Source: Treponema sp.
GTDB taxonomy: Bacteria; Spirochaetota; Spirochaetia; Treponematales; Treponemataceae
DNA length: 43,652 nucleotides
Direction of reading: 5' to 3'
NCBI GenBank assembly: GCA_017469785.1
Contig: JAFUFU010000031.1
Location: forward strand, 1-43,652
Shown in pieces: positions 16,957-25,767 of this stretch. Numbering within the stretch: position 1 is the stretch's first letter; every line of letters starts with the position of its first letter. Under the pieces are notes generated by a model. That model did not search any database. It saw only the letters and a program-made list of their open reading frames with translations, and had not been told where the DNA came from. Made by a program: the position numbers and the translations under genes.

Positions 16957-18681
16957 ATGACAGCATTACTTATCATTCTTGCTGCAATTGCCTTGCTTTT
17001 CATCGGCTATGTTTTCTATGGCTCTTGGCTTGCAAAGCAGTGGGGAATTGACCCCACAAAAAAGACGCCTGCTGAAGAAAAAGCAGACGGCGTAGACTAT
17101 GTTGCCGCAAAACCGGCAGTTTTGATGGGACATCACTTCTCATCAATCGCAGGAGCGGGTCCAATCAACGGTCCGATTCAGGCGGCAGTCTTCGGTTGGG
17201 TTCCGGTTTTCCTTTGGTGCGTAATCGGCGGAATCTTCTTCGGCGGTTTGCAGGACTTCGGTTCTCTCTTCGCATCTGCCCGCCACGACGGAAAATCAGT
17301 CGGCGAAATCATTAAGGACTCAATGGGAAAAGCCTCAAAGAAGCTCTTCATCATTTTCGCTCTCCTCGTTCTGATTCTCGTCATTGCCTCTTTCGTCAAT
17401 GTTGTTGCAGGCACTTTCGCTACAGTTGCAGGCGCAGACGGCTCAACGGCTTTCGGCATCGTCTCAAATCCAACAGGTCCTCAGACGACAGCGATGATTT
17501 CTCTCCTTTTCATCGTTCTCGCAGTTATCTACGGAATCCTCACAAACCGCTGTGGTCTCAAGACTCTTCCGGCAACCATCATCGGCCTTGTTGGAATCGT
17601 TCTTTCAATCGTAATCGGTTTGAACTTTGGTTTCGCAATGAGCCGAAACGCATGGATTATTTTCATCGGCGCATACATCGCGGTCGCATCATTGATTCCG
17701 GTCTGGTGCTTGCTTCAGCCGCGAGATTATCTTTCATCATTCCTTCTTTACGGCATGATGGCTCTTGCTCTCGTCGGTATCATTGTTTCTGCATTCACAG
17801 GAAAAGCCACCTTCGAGCTTCCGGCTTTCACTGGCTGGTCTACAAAAATCGGCCCGATGTTTCCGGCTCTCTTTATCACGGTTGCCTGCGGTGCATGTTC
17901 AGGCTTCCACTCGCTCATTGCAACTGGAACAACTTCAAAACAGCTTGACAATGAGAAGCACGCAAAGGCTATCGGCTATGGCTCAATGCTCATTGAATCA
18001 GCTCTCGGCGTAATATCACTCATCGCCGTGGGTATGGTTTCAAAGAATTTCATCGTTGACGGAGCTTTCAGGGGGGCGCCTCCGGTAGCATTTGCTCAGG
18101 GTATCGCTCAAATGTTCGGTTACATCGACAACAACAACGCAATTTACGCTCTTCTGACCCTGGCAGTCTCTGTGTTTGCCCTCACTTCTTTGGACTCGGC
18201 GACACGATTGAGCCGCTTCATGTTCAGCGAACTCTTCCTTAAAGACAACGAAGAATCATACAAAGATGTTGCAGGAGCCAGAAAATGCCTTTCTCATCCG
18301 CTTTTCGGCACGCTTCTCATGGTCGTAATAGGTTGTACTCTGGGCGGTCTCTCACTTGCTCAGATTTGGGCTCTCTTTGGCTCTGCAAACCAGCTTCTGG
18401 CAGGTATCGCCCTCATGGCAGTTGCCGCTTGGCTCGGTGAGGTCGGAAAGAACAACAAAATGTTCATCATCCCGACAGTATTCATGCTAGCCGCAACTCT
18501 CACCCAGCTTGTCCGCACTGTAATCGGAAAATGTCAGGCAATGGCCGCAGGCGCTCCGAACGCATTCCACTGGGGTAACTGGTTCCAGCTTATTTTTGCC
18601 ACCGCAATGGCAATCCTCGCTGTGATTCTGGTTATTGAGGGTGCCAAGACATTCTCACGCCAGCTCAAAAAGAATGCATAA
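16957..18681 (+). CDS. cstA: CstA family carbon-starvation / peptide or pyruvate transporter
   Basis: A 574-residue inner-membrane protein with many hydrophobic helices. It shows family signatures: GHHFSSIAGAGPINGP (about residues 48-63), FGGLQDFGSLFASARHDGKS, and SLDSATRLSRFMFSEL in the C-terminal half. CstA proteins take up peptides under carbon limitation, and some members carry pyruvate. The length fits the short form of the family. A strong AGGAAAGGAG lies eight bases before the ATG. It appears to be a single-gene unit ended by the hairpin at 18734. Confidence 0.93.
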   Translation: MTALLIILAAIALLFIGYVFYGSWLAKQWGIDPTKKTPAEEKADGVDYVAAKPAVLMGHHFSSIAGAGPINGPIQAAVFGWVPVFLWCVIGGIFFGGLQDFGSLFASARHDGKSVGEIIKDSMGKASKKLFIIFALLVLILVIASFVNVVAGTFATVAGADGSTAFGIVSNPTGPQTTAMISLLFIVLAVIYGILTNRCGLKTLPATIIGLVGIVLSIVIGLNFGFAMSRNAWIIFIGAYIAVASLIPVWCLLQPRDYLSSFLLYGMMALALVGIIVSAFTGKATFELPAFTGWSTKIGPMFPALFITVACGACSGFHSLIATGTTSKQLDNEKHAKAIGYGSMLIESALGVISLIAVGMVSKNFIVDGAFRGAPPVAFAQGIAQMFGYIDNNNAIYALLTLAVSVFALTSLDSATRLSRFMFSELFLKDNEESYKDVAGARKCLSHPLFGTLLMVVIGCTLGGLSLAQIWALFGSANQLLAGIALMAVAAWLGEVGKNNKMFIIPTVFMLAATLTQLVRTVIGKCQAMAAGAPNAFHWGNWFQLIFATAMAILAVILVIEGAKTFSRQLKKNA

Positions 18682-18733
18682 GGGGCTGTCCAATAAGTAT
18701 GAGTCATCCCCATAATTTTTAGTGCACTCATTG

Positions 18734-18765
18734 CTCCCGCACTACCTGCGGGAGTTCTTTATTTT
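18734..18765 (+). terminator. Rho-independent terminator after cstA
   Basis: CTCCCGCA (18734-18741) and TGCGGGAG (18747-18754) form a perfect eight-base-pair stem with a five-base loop, followed by a T-rich tail TTCTTTATTTT. Confidence 0.85.
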
Positions 18766-18832
18766 AAAAATAGTCAACTTCTTTTTGCTCCTTAGCTTCG
18801 TTATAATTCAAAAAACGAATTCAGGAGTATTT

Positions 18833-20113
18833 ATGAAGAAGACTGTCTCATTTTTTTCTGTTCTTTTCCTTTCTGCGGCTTTTTTTGCCACTTCTCTTTC
18901 AGCCGCTGAATCAATTTCTGCAGGCGATGTACCCGATGGCTTTGCCGGCCAGTCATTTTCTTTTGCCAATATCAAAACTGATTCCGCAGTTACCGTAAGC
19001 AGCAAGCGTAACTTGTTGAACGCGCTTAAAAAAGGCGGCGTGATTTATGTCGATGGGATGATTGACCTTTCTGAAGGAATGTTCCCCGAAAAATCCGGAG
19101 AACCAAATGCGGCCTTGGACGCCTTCGTTCAGAAAAACAGCAACTATTCTTCTTATGCTGAGTATCGCGATGCCTACGTGGCTGCCTGCACAACGTCAAC
19201 AGAGGAAAGCGCAAAAAGTTCTTCAAAAAGCCCCCTCTACGAAACGATGCATTCTCTGAACATGGCATATAAAAGCGTAATTTTGCTTTCTGTTCCCAGC
19301 GATACGGTCATCATCGGTCTCACGGCTGATTCTGGATTCAGCGGAGGAAGTGTCAGCATAAGCAAGGCTTCAAATGTCGTGCTGAGGAATCTCGTCATCC
19401 GCGATGCCTATGATCCTTTCCCCCACCATGAGGCAAACGATGGATTTAACTCACAGCATGATTGCGTTCTTGTTGAGAATTCAAGCAATGTCTGGATTGA
19501 CCATTGTACTTTCTATGACACAAAAGAACAGACTTATGTAAAGACAGGGGGAAGCGTTTCAGAAAAATGGGTGACTTATGACGGATTGTGCGACATTACG
19601 AAGGAAAGCACAAATGTCACTGTTTCATATTGTAAATTCATGGATCACAATAAGACCATGCTGATTGGCTCAAGCGATTCAGAAAAAATTGACGCGGCGA
19701 ACAGAAAAGTCACCCTGCATCACAACTATTTTTATAACTGTGCTTCCCGGTTGCCGATGGTCCGGCTTTCAACGATTCACTTGTACAATAATTATTATGA
19801 TGCCAGCCCAAATTCTCCTTATGGAAATTCTTATGCACTTGGAGTGCGCTATAACTCGCTCATTCAGGCTGAGGCAAATTATTATGGGGGCGGAATAAAG
19901 AATTCTTATTCAGGAAGCGCAAAAAAGCCGGGAAAAGTGTATTCTGTGAATGAAATTGACCGCTCAAAGGGCAAAAAAAAGAGCGGTGAATTCAAAACAT
20001 CGAAAACACCGCTTTTTGATATCCCTTATTCCTATGATGCGCTTCCTGCTGATAAGGTTCAGGACTATGTAAAAGAAAACGCGGGAGCAGGAAAACTCCC
20101 GGTCGTTCGATAG
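18833..20113 (+). CDS. secreted pectate lyase, PL1 family
   Basis: A 426-residue secreted enzyme. A signal peptide ends near residue 25 (SLSAAES). The parallel beta-helix signatures of PL1 are clear: WIDHCTF (221-227), VSYCKFMDHNKTMLIGSS, VTLHHNYF, and RLPMVR at 306-311, where Arg306 is the expected catalytic base region. An Asp-rich calcium site is plausible. It cleaves polygalacturonate by beta-elimination. CAGGAG lies just before this ATG; the longer frame starting at 18722 crosses the cstA terminator and is not real. A -10 TATAAT occurs at 18802-18807. It is convergent with the lipase gene, only 14 bases apart. Confidence 0.92.
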   Translation: MKKTVSFFSVLFLSAAFFATSLSAAESISAGDVPDGFAGQSFSFANIKTDSAVTVSSKRNLLNALKKGGVIYVDGMIDLSEGMFPEKSGEPNAALDAFVQKNSNYSSYAEYRDAYVAACTTSTEESAKSSSKSPLYETMHSLNMAYKSVILLSVPSDTVIIGLTADSGFSGGSVSISKASNVVLRNLVIRDAYDPFPHHEANDGFNSQHDCVLVENSSNVWIDHCTFYDTKEQTYVKTGGSVSEKWVTYDGLCDITKESTNVTVSYCKFMDHNKTMLIGSSDSEKIDAANRKVTLHHNYFYNCASRLPMVRLSTIHLYNNYYDASPNSPYGNSYALGVRYNSLIQAEANYYGGGIKNSYSGSAKKPGKVYSVNEIDRSKGKKKSGEFKTSKTPLFDIPYSYDALPADKVQDYVKENAGAGKLPVVR

Positions 20114-20127
20114 AAAATTCAGAGAAA

Positions 20128-21654
20128 TTACTTGAGGTTTTCTACAAGAATCGTATAGCAGGGAACTGCGTGAGAATATGCGAATCCCGTGATTTTGCTC
20201 GCCATAGTTCCAAGAGCAATCTGGTGAATCTCGGACTCATATCCGCTAATCATGGTTGTGACGAATGTTGCCGCAGTCTCAGTGCTGACTGATGAGAGGA
20301 CGATTCCCATGACCATGGTGTTCAAGAAGAACTGGGGACGGAATGTGGCTGAAAGAATATACTTTCCTTCAGAATCTCCGCTTCCTGCCGTCACAGCAAA
20401 GGTGCTGTATGGGTCGTAGGAAGTAACTCCTAAGCCGAGGTTCTTCAAATATGCGAAAGTGTCATTAGCTTCTGCTTCTGTGTCGAAGGTCAATCTGAAA
20501 GTGCCGCTTTCTGAAGCATACAAGGCAGCCCGGTCACTTGCAACGTCGGCTAAATAGCTCGTATCCTCTCCATTCGCGGAAATGTAGTCAGAAACAAAAG
20601 GAAGCTTGTTTTTCCACTGAGCCTTATAAGAGCCTTCGATGCTCGCTGATTTGTCAGTTCCGTAGCGGGTAAAGCCCCAGTTTTTAAGGGGAAGCTCTGT
20701 CACCAAGTCATCGCTGTTTATGATGTTGAAGATTGTCTTGAACTCTGCGGCGTTTGATGCGGTGGTGGTGCGGGGTGTGGCAAATCCGTATGAGAATGAA
20801 GTCCAGTCGCTGTCGCCTTCGTAGACTTTTCCCAAAATGTTCGCGATGGCAGCTCCCCGGGAATGACCTGTCAAAAGAAGGACTTTTTTCGCTCCAGAGA
20901 CTTCGTGGGCAGTGACATAGGCATCGATTTTGTCTTTTAAGCGAAGGGCCGCCAAAGCGAATCCCTTGTGTTCGGTGGGGAATTGAGTGGCAAGCTTAGC
21001 GTAATTAGCAAGAGATTCTGCCTGAACGGAGGCTTGGTCGGTGTTTCCGGCTGCAACGGCCGCCGCCACTGAATGGGTTGCTGAAAGGGTAGCGTAATTT
21101 TTTGTAGTCGCTGCGTCAGAATAGTCGCCTACATCAAAGTTGCTGAGCCACTGGTCTCTTCCGGAAGAGCCTTGTACGGCAACGGTGAAAATCTGATAGA
21201 CCGTGCCGTCTTCCGCCGTAACTTTTCTGTGGGCGAAAACGGCGTTCGTCAAATCCTGCCGGTCTGAAAGATAGTCGCTTGCAGAAAGCTCTGTGTATGT
21301 CGCATCCTCAAAGCCGAAATTTGAGTAGAGCGTGGTGTTGTCGTAAGCGCTCGTGGGATTTTTTGCGCTTGTCTTGAGAGAAACCTTAACAGTGTCGTAG
21401 CAGTCAAAGGCCAGAGCCGAGGCAAAGCGGGCCAAGGCAGGGGTGTAAACCGTGTTATCCGCGCCGACGAGCAAGGCATCATCATAGCCGAAAGAAGTGT
21501 CATAGCTCAGGACATTTGAGCCGAGCATAAAATTCACCACGGCATTATGCGGCTCGTAGTTGTAGTCGTCGTCCTCGTTGCTGCAGGAAATAAGCGTTAC
21601 AGACATGGCGAGAAATGAAATCAGTGTGTTTATCAGTATTTTTGAAAGTTTCAT
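20128..21654 (-). CDS. class 3 lipase-like lipoprotein
   Basis: A 508-residue lipoprotein (lipobox LISC, Cys24). An alpha/beta-hydrolase of the Lipase_3 family: nucleophile elbow GHSRG at 263-267 with Ser265, Asp315/316 in NSDDLVTELP as the likely acid, and a C-terminal His in AYSHAVPCY. Before the elbow, FTVAVQGSSGRDQWLSNFDV fits the Lipase_3 oxyanion region. It probably hydrolyses acyl lipids at the cell surface. It is the second gene of an operon with the FadL-like protein 25 bases upstream, which suggests released fatty acids are taken up by that channel. The exact substrate is unknown. Confidence 0.85.
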   Translation of the reverse strand: MKLSKILINTLISFLAMSVTLISCSNEDDDYNYEPHNAVVNFMLGSNVLSYDTSFGYDDALLVGADNTVYTPALARFASALAFDCYDTVKVSLKTSAKNPTSAYDNTTLYSNFGFEDATYTELSASDYLSDRQDLTNAVFAHRKVTAEDGTVYQIFTVAVQGSSGRDQWLSNFDVGDYSDAATTKNYATLSATHSVAAAVAAGNTDQASVQAESLANYAKLATQFPTEHKGFALAALRLKDKIDAYVTAHEVSGAKKVLLLTGHSRGAAIANILGKVYEGDSDWTSFSYGFATPRTTTASNAAEFKTIFNIINSDDLVTELPLKNWGFTRYGTDKSASIEGSYKAQWKNKLPFVSDYISANGEDTSYLADVASDRAALYASESGTFRLTFDTEAEANDTFAYLKNLGLGVTSYDPYSTFAVTAGSGDSEGKYILSATFRPQFFLNTMVMGIVLSSVSTETAATFVTTMISGYESEIHQIALGTMASKITGFAYSHAVPCYTILVENLK

Positions 21655-21679
21655 AACATATTCCTTCTATAAGAGTAGG

Positions 21680-23059
21680 CTAAAGATTTGGGAAGTGGTA
21701 AGTGACGCCAAAGCTCAGGTTTGTGACCTTCTTGCTCAAAGTGGTCTTGTTTCCGCTCAGATAGTAGTCAGTGTCAAAATATGTGGCAAAAAGACCAGAA
21801 AGAGCGACTGTCAGCTCTTCGCGGGGATACAACTCAACGCCGGTTCCCACGCAGAAACTGTCCAGCACAGGGTTGAAAGTGCTGTTTGAGTCGCTTGTGG
21901 TTCCCTGATTTCCGTACTGCAGGCCTGCGCTGTAAGAAAGCCATTTGCAGATTTTCCAGTCCGCGCCAAGGGCGATTTCCCATGAATTGTCGTAGTCAGT
22001 TTCACCGAGAATGGAATTCTGGTCGGCGAAAGTGTTGAAGTAGTAGTTGAAGCTTGCGCTCAGGTAGAGATTTTCCAAAGTCTGCCAGCCCGCTCCCAGG
22101 TTGAGGGCTGCAGGAAGGTCTGTGTGGAATGTTTTTCCGTTGTAAATATCGAAATCATCGGCCAAGTCTCCATGAACTTTTTTGACCTTGTATTTTACAG
22201 ATGATTTTGACTGATATTGAACTGCCAAATCAACGACATCAATCGGGCGGTAGTGGATTCCGAAAACTCCGCTGACTGTGTAGCCGTTTGCCACGTATGA
22301 AATCTTGTCGCTGCCGTTTCTGAGAAGAGTGAAATAGCCAGACTTGATTTTCATGTCCTGAGTTCCGTGAACATAGCGCAAGCCCGCCGCAAAAGAAAGA
22401 TTGTCAAGGAAAAGATAAGCCACTCCCAGCTGACCGCCGTAAGTGATTGATGTGACGCTGAGGGTGTGGCCGCCTTCCTGGGCTGTTTTCATAAGGTAGC
22501 TTGCCGCCGTGCTGTACTGCTCGCTCTCAGCCTGATTGGCGATTTTATCTGAGTCAGAAGATGCTTTTTGAGAAGCCGTGTAATATTCGGCAGATTTAGC
22601 CATGTAGTCGGCCGCAGCGTTTGCAAAGAGGAGGGAAGTTGCGCTGGTTCCTTCTGAAAAAGTGAGTGAGCCGCCGCCGGCATAAACGCCGAAGTTGCCG
22701 AAGACTGCGAAATTACTGTGCTTGTAAACGAAATCAGCGTCAGGATAAAACCAGACCGTGGTCTCGTCATTTGAATAATAGTCAGAAAGGCCTTTTGAAG
22801 CGAATTTATTGCCCGTGTTCAGCTCATTTCCGTATTCCTTGAATACAAACTGATTTCCGGCTTCGACATAAAGACCGTCAGCCATAAAAGCTGTTCCCGC
22901 CACATTGTAATATGACGCTTCGGGACGCTTTGCTTCAGTGTTGCGGCTTGGATTCCGCAAATAACCGGTACTCAGATTTGTCTTGTTTTCGACGCCGCTT
23001 GCGAAAATTACTGCGGCTCCCATCGTTGCAAGAAAAGCTGAAAAGGCGAATCTTTTCAT
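21680..23059 (-). CDS. FadL/OmpP1-family outer-membrane transport protein
   Basis: A 459-residue beta-barrel precursor. After a signal peptide (to about residue 20, VIFASG) comes a FadL-like N-terminal segment, EASYYNVAGTAFMADGLYVE, matching the family's Asn-Pro-Ala-Gly hatch region in layout, followed by strands ending in Phe-Pro-Asn-Leu. An Ala/Ser/Gln-rich loop at about 140-195 is an insertion. FadL proteins carry long-chain fatty acids or other hydrophobic molecules across the outer membrane; Treponema species have several. AGGAG before this ATG sets the start. The gene has a near-consensus promoter and is followed by the lipase gene. Confidence 0.82.
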   Translation of the reverse strand: MKRFAFSAFLATMGAAVIFASGVENKTNLSTGYLRNPSRNTEAKRPEASYYNVAGTAFMADGLYVEAGNQFVFKEYGNELNTGNKFASKGLSDYYSNDETTVWFYPDADFVYKHSNFAVFGNFGVYAGGGSLTFSEGTSATSLLFANAAADYMAKSAEYYTASQKASSDSDKIANQAESEQYSTAASYLMKTAQEGGHTLSVTSITYGGQLGVAYLFLDNLSFAAGLRYVHGTQDMKIKSGYFTLLRNGSDKISYVANGYTVSGVFGIHYRPIDVVDLAVQYQSKSSVKYKVKKVHGDLADDFDIYNGKTFHTDLPAALNLGAGWQTLENLYLSASFNYYFNTFADQNSILGETDYDNSWEIALGADWKICKWLSYSAGLQYGNQGTTSDSNSTFNPVLDSFCVGTGVELYPREELTVALSGLFATYFDTDYYLSGNKTTLSKKVTNLSFGVTYHFPNL

Positions 23060-23101
23060 TACTGTATGCTCCTTAGTAAAAACTGACATTTTTTAAAAAA
23101 G

Positions 23102-23142
23102 TGTCATATTGACATTTTAGGTATTTTTGTCATTTATGTCAA
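23102..23142 (-). promoter_or_regulatory. sigma-70-type promoter with TGTCA operator for the fadL-lipase operon
   Basis: On the minus strand TTGACA (23142-23137), exactly 17 bases, then TAAAAT (23119-23114). At the start-point region lies TGTCATATTGACA (23102-23114), a symmetric TGTCA-n3-TGACA site. Further TGACA/TGTCA half-sites occur at 23083, 23093 and 23129, so a regulator that binds TGTCA is likely. Confidence 0.65.
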
Positions 23143-23197
23143 TTTAGAGGGATTTGATTCTATTGTGCAATTTTTGTAGAAAAGATATATTCATGGA

Positions 23198-23225
23198 ATC
23201 TCTAAAAATTGCAATTTTTAGAGAT
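23198..23225. repeat. 28-bp perfect palindrome
   Basis: The two halves, ATCTCTAAAAATTG and CAATTTTTAGAGAT, are exact reverse complements with no spacer. It lies in the 249-base divergent space between the fadL-like gene and the barrel gene. The core AAAATTGC/GCAATTTT is shared with the hairpin at 25792-25810. Confidence 0.9.
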
Positions 23226-23228
23226 AAC

Positions 23229-23289
23229 TTTGAAAATGCGATGTTTTAACTCTTGCTATTTTCAAGAGTTAAAACATCGCATTTTCAAA
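23229..23289. repeat. 27-bp perfect inverted repeat with 7-base loop
   Basis: The left arm is 23229-23255 (begins TTTGAAAATGCG), the loop CTATTTT is 23256-23262, and the right arm is 23263-23289 (ends GCATTTTCAAA). All 27 pairs match. It starts three bases after the preceding palindrome and ends 19 bases before the ATG of the barrel gene, so it would lie in that gene's leader or promoter. Confidence 0.92.
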
Positions 23290-23308
23290 TTCAAAAAATG
23301 AGGTTTTT

Positions 23309-24487
23309 ATGACTAAGTCTGTTCGGCTGCCTGTTATGGCATGTTTTTTTTTCTCTGCATTCTCGGTATTTGCTGAGGCTTCCCTGCTGTCCAAGATGAA
23401 GGACAACACTTCTCTTACATTTGCTGTTACTCCGATTGACAAGGATGAGGATGATAAAGTTCAGTTCGGTGGCTCATATTTTCTTGTTGAATCTGTAATG
23501 TCTGATGATTATGTGACACTTGGCGGAAAACTGTATTACCGTCTCAAGGATACTGACAAAAAGGAAGAAGAAGCCCAGAAGCTTGACGTGAAGCGAGCCT
23601 ACGCAAAGGTTCGTCCTTTTGGAAACAATCTGCTTGAAGTCGCAATCGGAAAGCTCTATTCATATTATCTTCCCGGCGGATATTTTTCGCTGACGGAAAC
23701 TTATACGGGAGCGACCCGCTGGGGGAAAACTGGTGTCGGCATAAAATCAGAGGCAAAAGGATTTACCTTTGGTGCTGCTCTTCCTGTCACGGAAGATTAT
23801 ACGCTTTTCGAAGAAGACTGGGGGCTTAACGGCGCGCTTTGCTATGACTTTTCATATCTTTCAAAGGACTTTCCATTGAGCCTTGGATTTTCGCTCTGGT
23901 ATTCTGATACTGGTGATTATGAAGTTCGTGCTGCAAGTTCAAAATCACAGGACACGGAATCAAAAGACAATTTTTCGTATTGTGTGTCAGCGAATTATTC
24001 AAAGCGGAACCTTGCTTTTTTCAAAAATCTCGGTCTTTTCCTTGCTTTTTCCCATAATACTGAACCATATGTTGCTAACACGATATTTAAGGTTGTATCG
24101 AATTACAAAACGGAAGATTTGAAAAGCTCAAATCTTTTCTCTCTGGCAATCCGGCCTACAATCGGAAGCGTAAAAATCACCAGCGAGAGCGAAATCGGTC
24201 ATTCAGTCGAGGGCACAATGATTCCGTTTTACTCGGCCCTGCAAGTTTATTTCCCTGTGGCCGGCGCCATTGCCTTAAAGCCCATGGCAGGATATTACGC
24301 CGCATACGACACGAGCGATTCATCAAAATCTTTTGACACATGGGAGCTTTATCCCCGCATTCTCTTTGAATTTGAAAAATGGACGGTTACGGCAGGCTGG
24401 GACACCTTCTACAAAGAAATCACTGACGGTGAATACCGCTGGCTCTGGACTGTGCCGATTACAGCCAAATACATGGTCGGGCGATGA
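23309..24487 (+). CDS. outer-membrane beta-barrel protein
   Basis: A 392-residue exported protein. The signal peptide ends near residue 22 (SVFA before EASLL). The mature part is made of amphipathic strands rich in Tyr, Phe and Gly with charged loops and closes with Trp/Thr-rich strands (WLWTVPITAKYMVGR), as in porin-like barrels. I do not recognise the family. A GAGG ribosome site precedes the ATG. It lies immediately before the cobalamin riboswitch locus but outside its control, so a role in corrinoid entry is possible but unsupported. Confidence 0.65.
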   Translation: MTKSVRLPVMACFFFSAFSVFAEASLLSKMKDNTSLTFAVTPIDKDEDDKVQFGGSYFLVESVMSDDYVTLGGKLYYRLKDTDKKEEEAQKLDVKRAYAKVRPFGNNLLEVAIGKLYSYYLPGGYFSLTETYTGATRWGKTGVGIKSEAKGFTFGAALPVTEDYTLFEEDWGLNGALCYDFSYLSKDFPLSLGFSLWYSDTGDYEVRAASSKSQDTESKDNFSYCVSANYSKRNLAFFKNLGLFLAFSHNTEPYVANTIFKVVSNYKTEDLKSSNLFSLAIRPTIGSVKITSESEIGHSVEGTMIPFYSALQVYFPVAGAIALKPMAGYYAAYDTSDSSKSFDTWELYPRILFEFEKWTVTAGWDTFYKEITDGEYRWLWTVPITAKYMVGR

Positions 24488-24651
24488 TGCGCAAGCGCTG
24501 GTAGCCCCGAAGTAGCCGAAGGCTATGAGCGTGAGTCCGACCTTCGCTGCATAGCAGCTCGGAGACTCGCTCAAAATGCTCCACCGGAGCATTTTGCCGG
24601 CTAAAGCCGTTGCTCCCTAGGGCGGACATAGCGTCCCCGAAGGGGTGCGCC
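24488..24651 (+). repeat. structured intergenic element A (nested hairpins)
   Basis: No gene lies in 24488-24689. The stretch is packed with stems: GCGCAAGCGC, TAGCC-GAA-GGCTA, GCTGC-ATA-GCAGC (24546-24558), CAAAATGCTCC-ACC-GGAGCATTTTG (24572-24596) and an outer GGCG (24621-24624) with CGCC (24648-24651). The part 24541-24619 aligns with the minus strand of element B (25842-25779), with stem changes that keep pairing. It is either a mobile hairpin repeat or an RNA structure. Confidence 0.7.
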
Positions 24652-24689
24652 AATAATTGCACAAAAATCACCCTTGTGATAAAGTAGGT

Positions 24690-24830
24690 AAGATTTTAGG
24701 TGCTCGCATAACAGGAAACTGGGGGCGAGCCTAACTGGGAATTGGGTGAGAATCCCAAGCAGTGCCGCTACTGTGTGAAGAGAATCTGAATCAAGTTCAG
24801 AATGACAGCGCTCTTCGAGTCAGACACCAG
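24690..24830 (+). ncRNA. cobalamin riboswitch
   Basis: The stretch has the layout of the class I cobalamin aptamer: GGTGCTCGC pairing with GGCGAGCC, then ACTGGGAA, GGGTGAGAATCCC, the B12-box core GCAGTGCCGCTACTGTG (24759-24775), a variable stem (GAATCTGAATCAAGTTCAG) and the closing AGTCAGACACC (24818-24828). It ends about 50 bases before the cbiK ATG, so control is probably at translation or by a structure in this short expression region. It likely represses the downstream corrinoid genes when adenosylcobalamin is plentiful. Confidence 0.93.
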
Positions 24831-24877
24831 CCTAAAGTTAATAAAAAGTCTTCTTCGAGACAAAGGAGTATTTACAA

Positions 24878-25762
24878 ATGAACAAATGTTCAAAATTGGT
24901 CGCACTTGCTCTTGGTGCAAGCGCTCTCTTCGCTTCGGTTTTCACTTCTTGTGGCAGCACAAAAGTCGCTTCAAAAGACAAGGAAATCCTGGTCGTATCT
25001 TTCGGAACAAGCTACAATTCTTCCCGAGACCTTACAATCGGCGGAATCGAAAATGCAATCGCAAAAGCCTACCCTGATTACACGGTAGCCCGGGCATTCA
25101 CCGCAGACACAATCATCAAAATCCTTAAAGAACGGGAAAATCTCGTAATCGACAATGTGGACGAAGCTCTTGTCCGTGCCGCAAACAATGGGGTCAAAAC
25201 GCTGGTCGTTCAGCCAACCCACTTGATGGACGGATTTGAGTACACCGACTTGCAGAAAACCCTTTCAAAATACGAGAGCAAATTCTCTAAGGTCGTTCTC
25301 TCAAAACCACTTCTCACCACGGACGAGGATTTTTCCCGCGTAGCTGACGCAATCACAGCCAAAACAAAGAAATTCGACGACGGAAAAACAGCAATCGTCT
25401 TCATGGGACACGGAACAGAGGCTGCTTCAAATGGCGTTTACTCAAAAATGCAGGACGTTCTTTCTTCAAAAGGATTCGCAAACTACTACATCGGCACGGT
25501 TGAGGCGACTCCATCTGTCGAAGATTTGGTTAAAGCTATCGGCGAAAAAGGCGGCTACAAAAAGGTCGTTCTCCTTCCCCTCATGGTCGTTGCGGGAGAC
25601 CACGCCACAAACGATATGGCAGGTGACGAGGATGATTCATGGAAATCAATCTTTAAGGCAGCCGGCTACGATGTTGACTGCGTTCTCGAAGGCTTAGGTC
25701 AGGACGAAACAATCCAGCAGATTTACGTAGACCACGCAAAATCAGCAATCGATTCATTGTAA
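24878..25762 (+). CDS. cbiK: exported sirohydrochlorin cobaltochelatase (CbiK), lipoprotein
   Basis: A 294-residue CbiK-family chelatase that inserts Co2+ into sirohydrochlorin in the anaerobic cobalamin pathway. The two metal-binding histidines are visible: His178 in VFMGHGTEA and His242 in VAGDHATNDMAGDE; QPTHLMDGFEY (112-122) is also family-typical. Unusually, it begins with a lipoprotein signal (lipobox FTSC, Cys25), so it should act outside the inner membrane, as does the periplasmic CbiK known from Desulfovibrio. AAAGGAG precedes the ATG. It is the first gene after the cobalamin riboswitch. A role in metal or tetrapyrrole handling during uptake, rather than biosynthesis, is an inference. 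Confidence 0.9.
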   Translation: MNKCSKLVALALGASALFASVFTSCGSTKVASKDKEILVVSFGTSYNSSRDLTIGGIENAIAKAYPDYTVARAFTADTIIKILKERENLVIDNVDEALVRAANNGVKTLVVQPTHLMDGFEYTDLQKTLSKYESKFSKVVLSKPLLTTDEDFSRVADAITAKTKKFDDGKTAIVFMGHGTEAASNGVYSKMQDVLSSKGFANYYIGTVEATPSVEDLVKAIGEKGGYKKVVLLPLMVVAGDHATNDMAGDEDDSWKSIFKAAGYDVDCVLEGLGQDETIQQIYVDHAKSAIDSL

Positions 25763-25767
25763 AATAA

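Noticed and set aside
19493..19760. Pectin lyase (methyl-ester specific) instead of pectate lyase
   Set aside because: The VSYCKFxDHNKTMLIG and RLPMVR patterns fit calcium-dependent PL1 pectate lyases better, although PL1 contains both activities.
23198..23289. CRISPR array or ordinary terminators
   Set aside because: There are no regularly spaced direct repeats, only two inverted repeats, and neither is followed by a T run.
24612..24651. tRNA-like or small-RNA gene in element A
   Set aside because: The stems do not form a cloverleaf, there is no CCA end or T-loop, and the matching copy at 25.8 kb marks it as a repeat.
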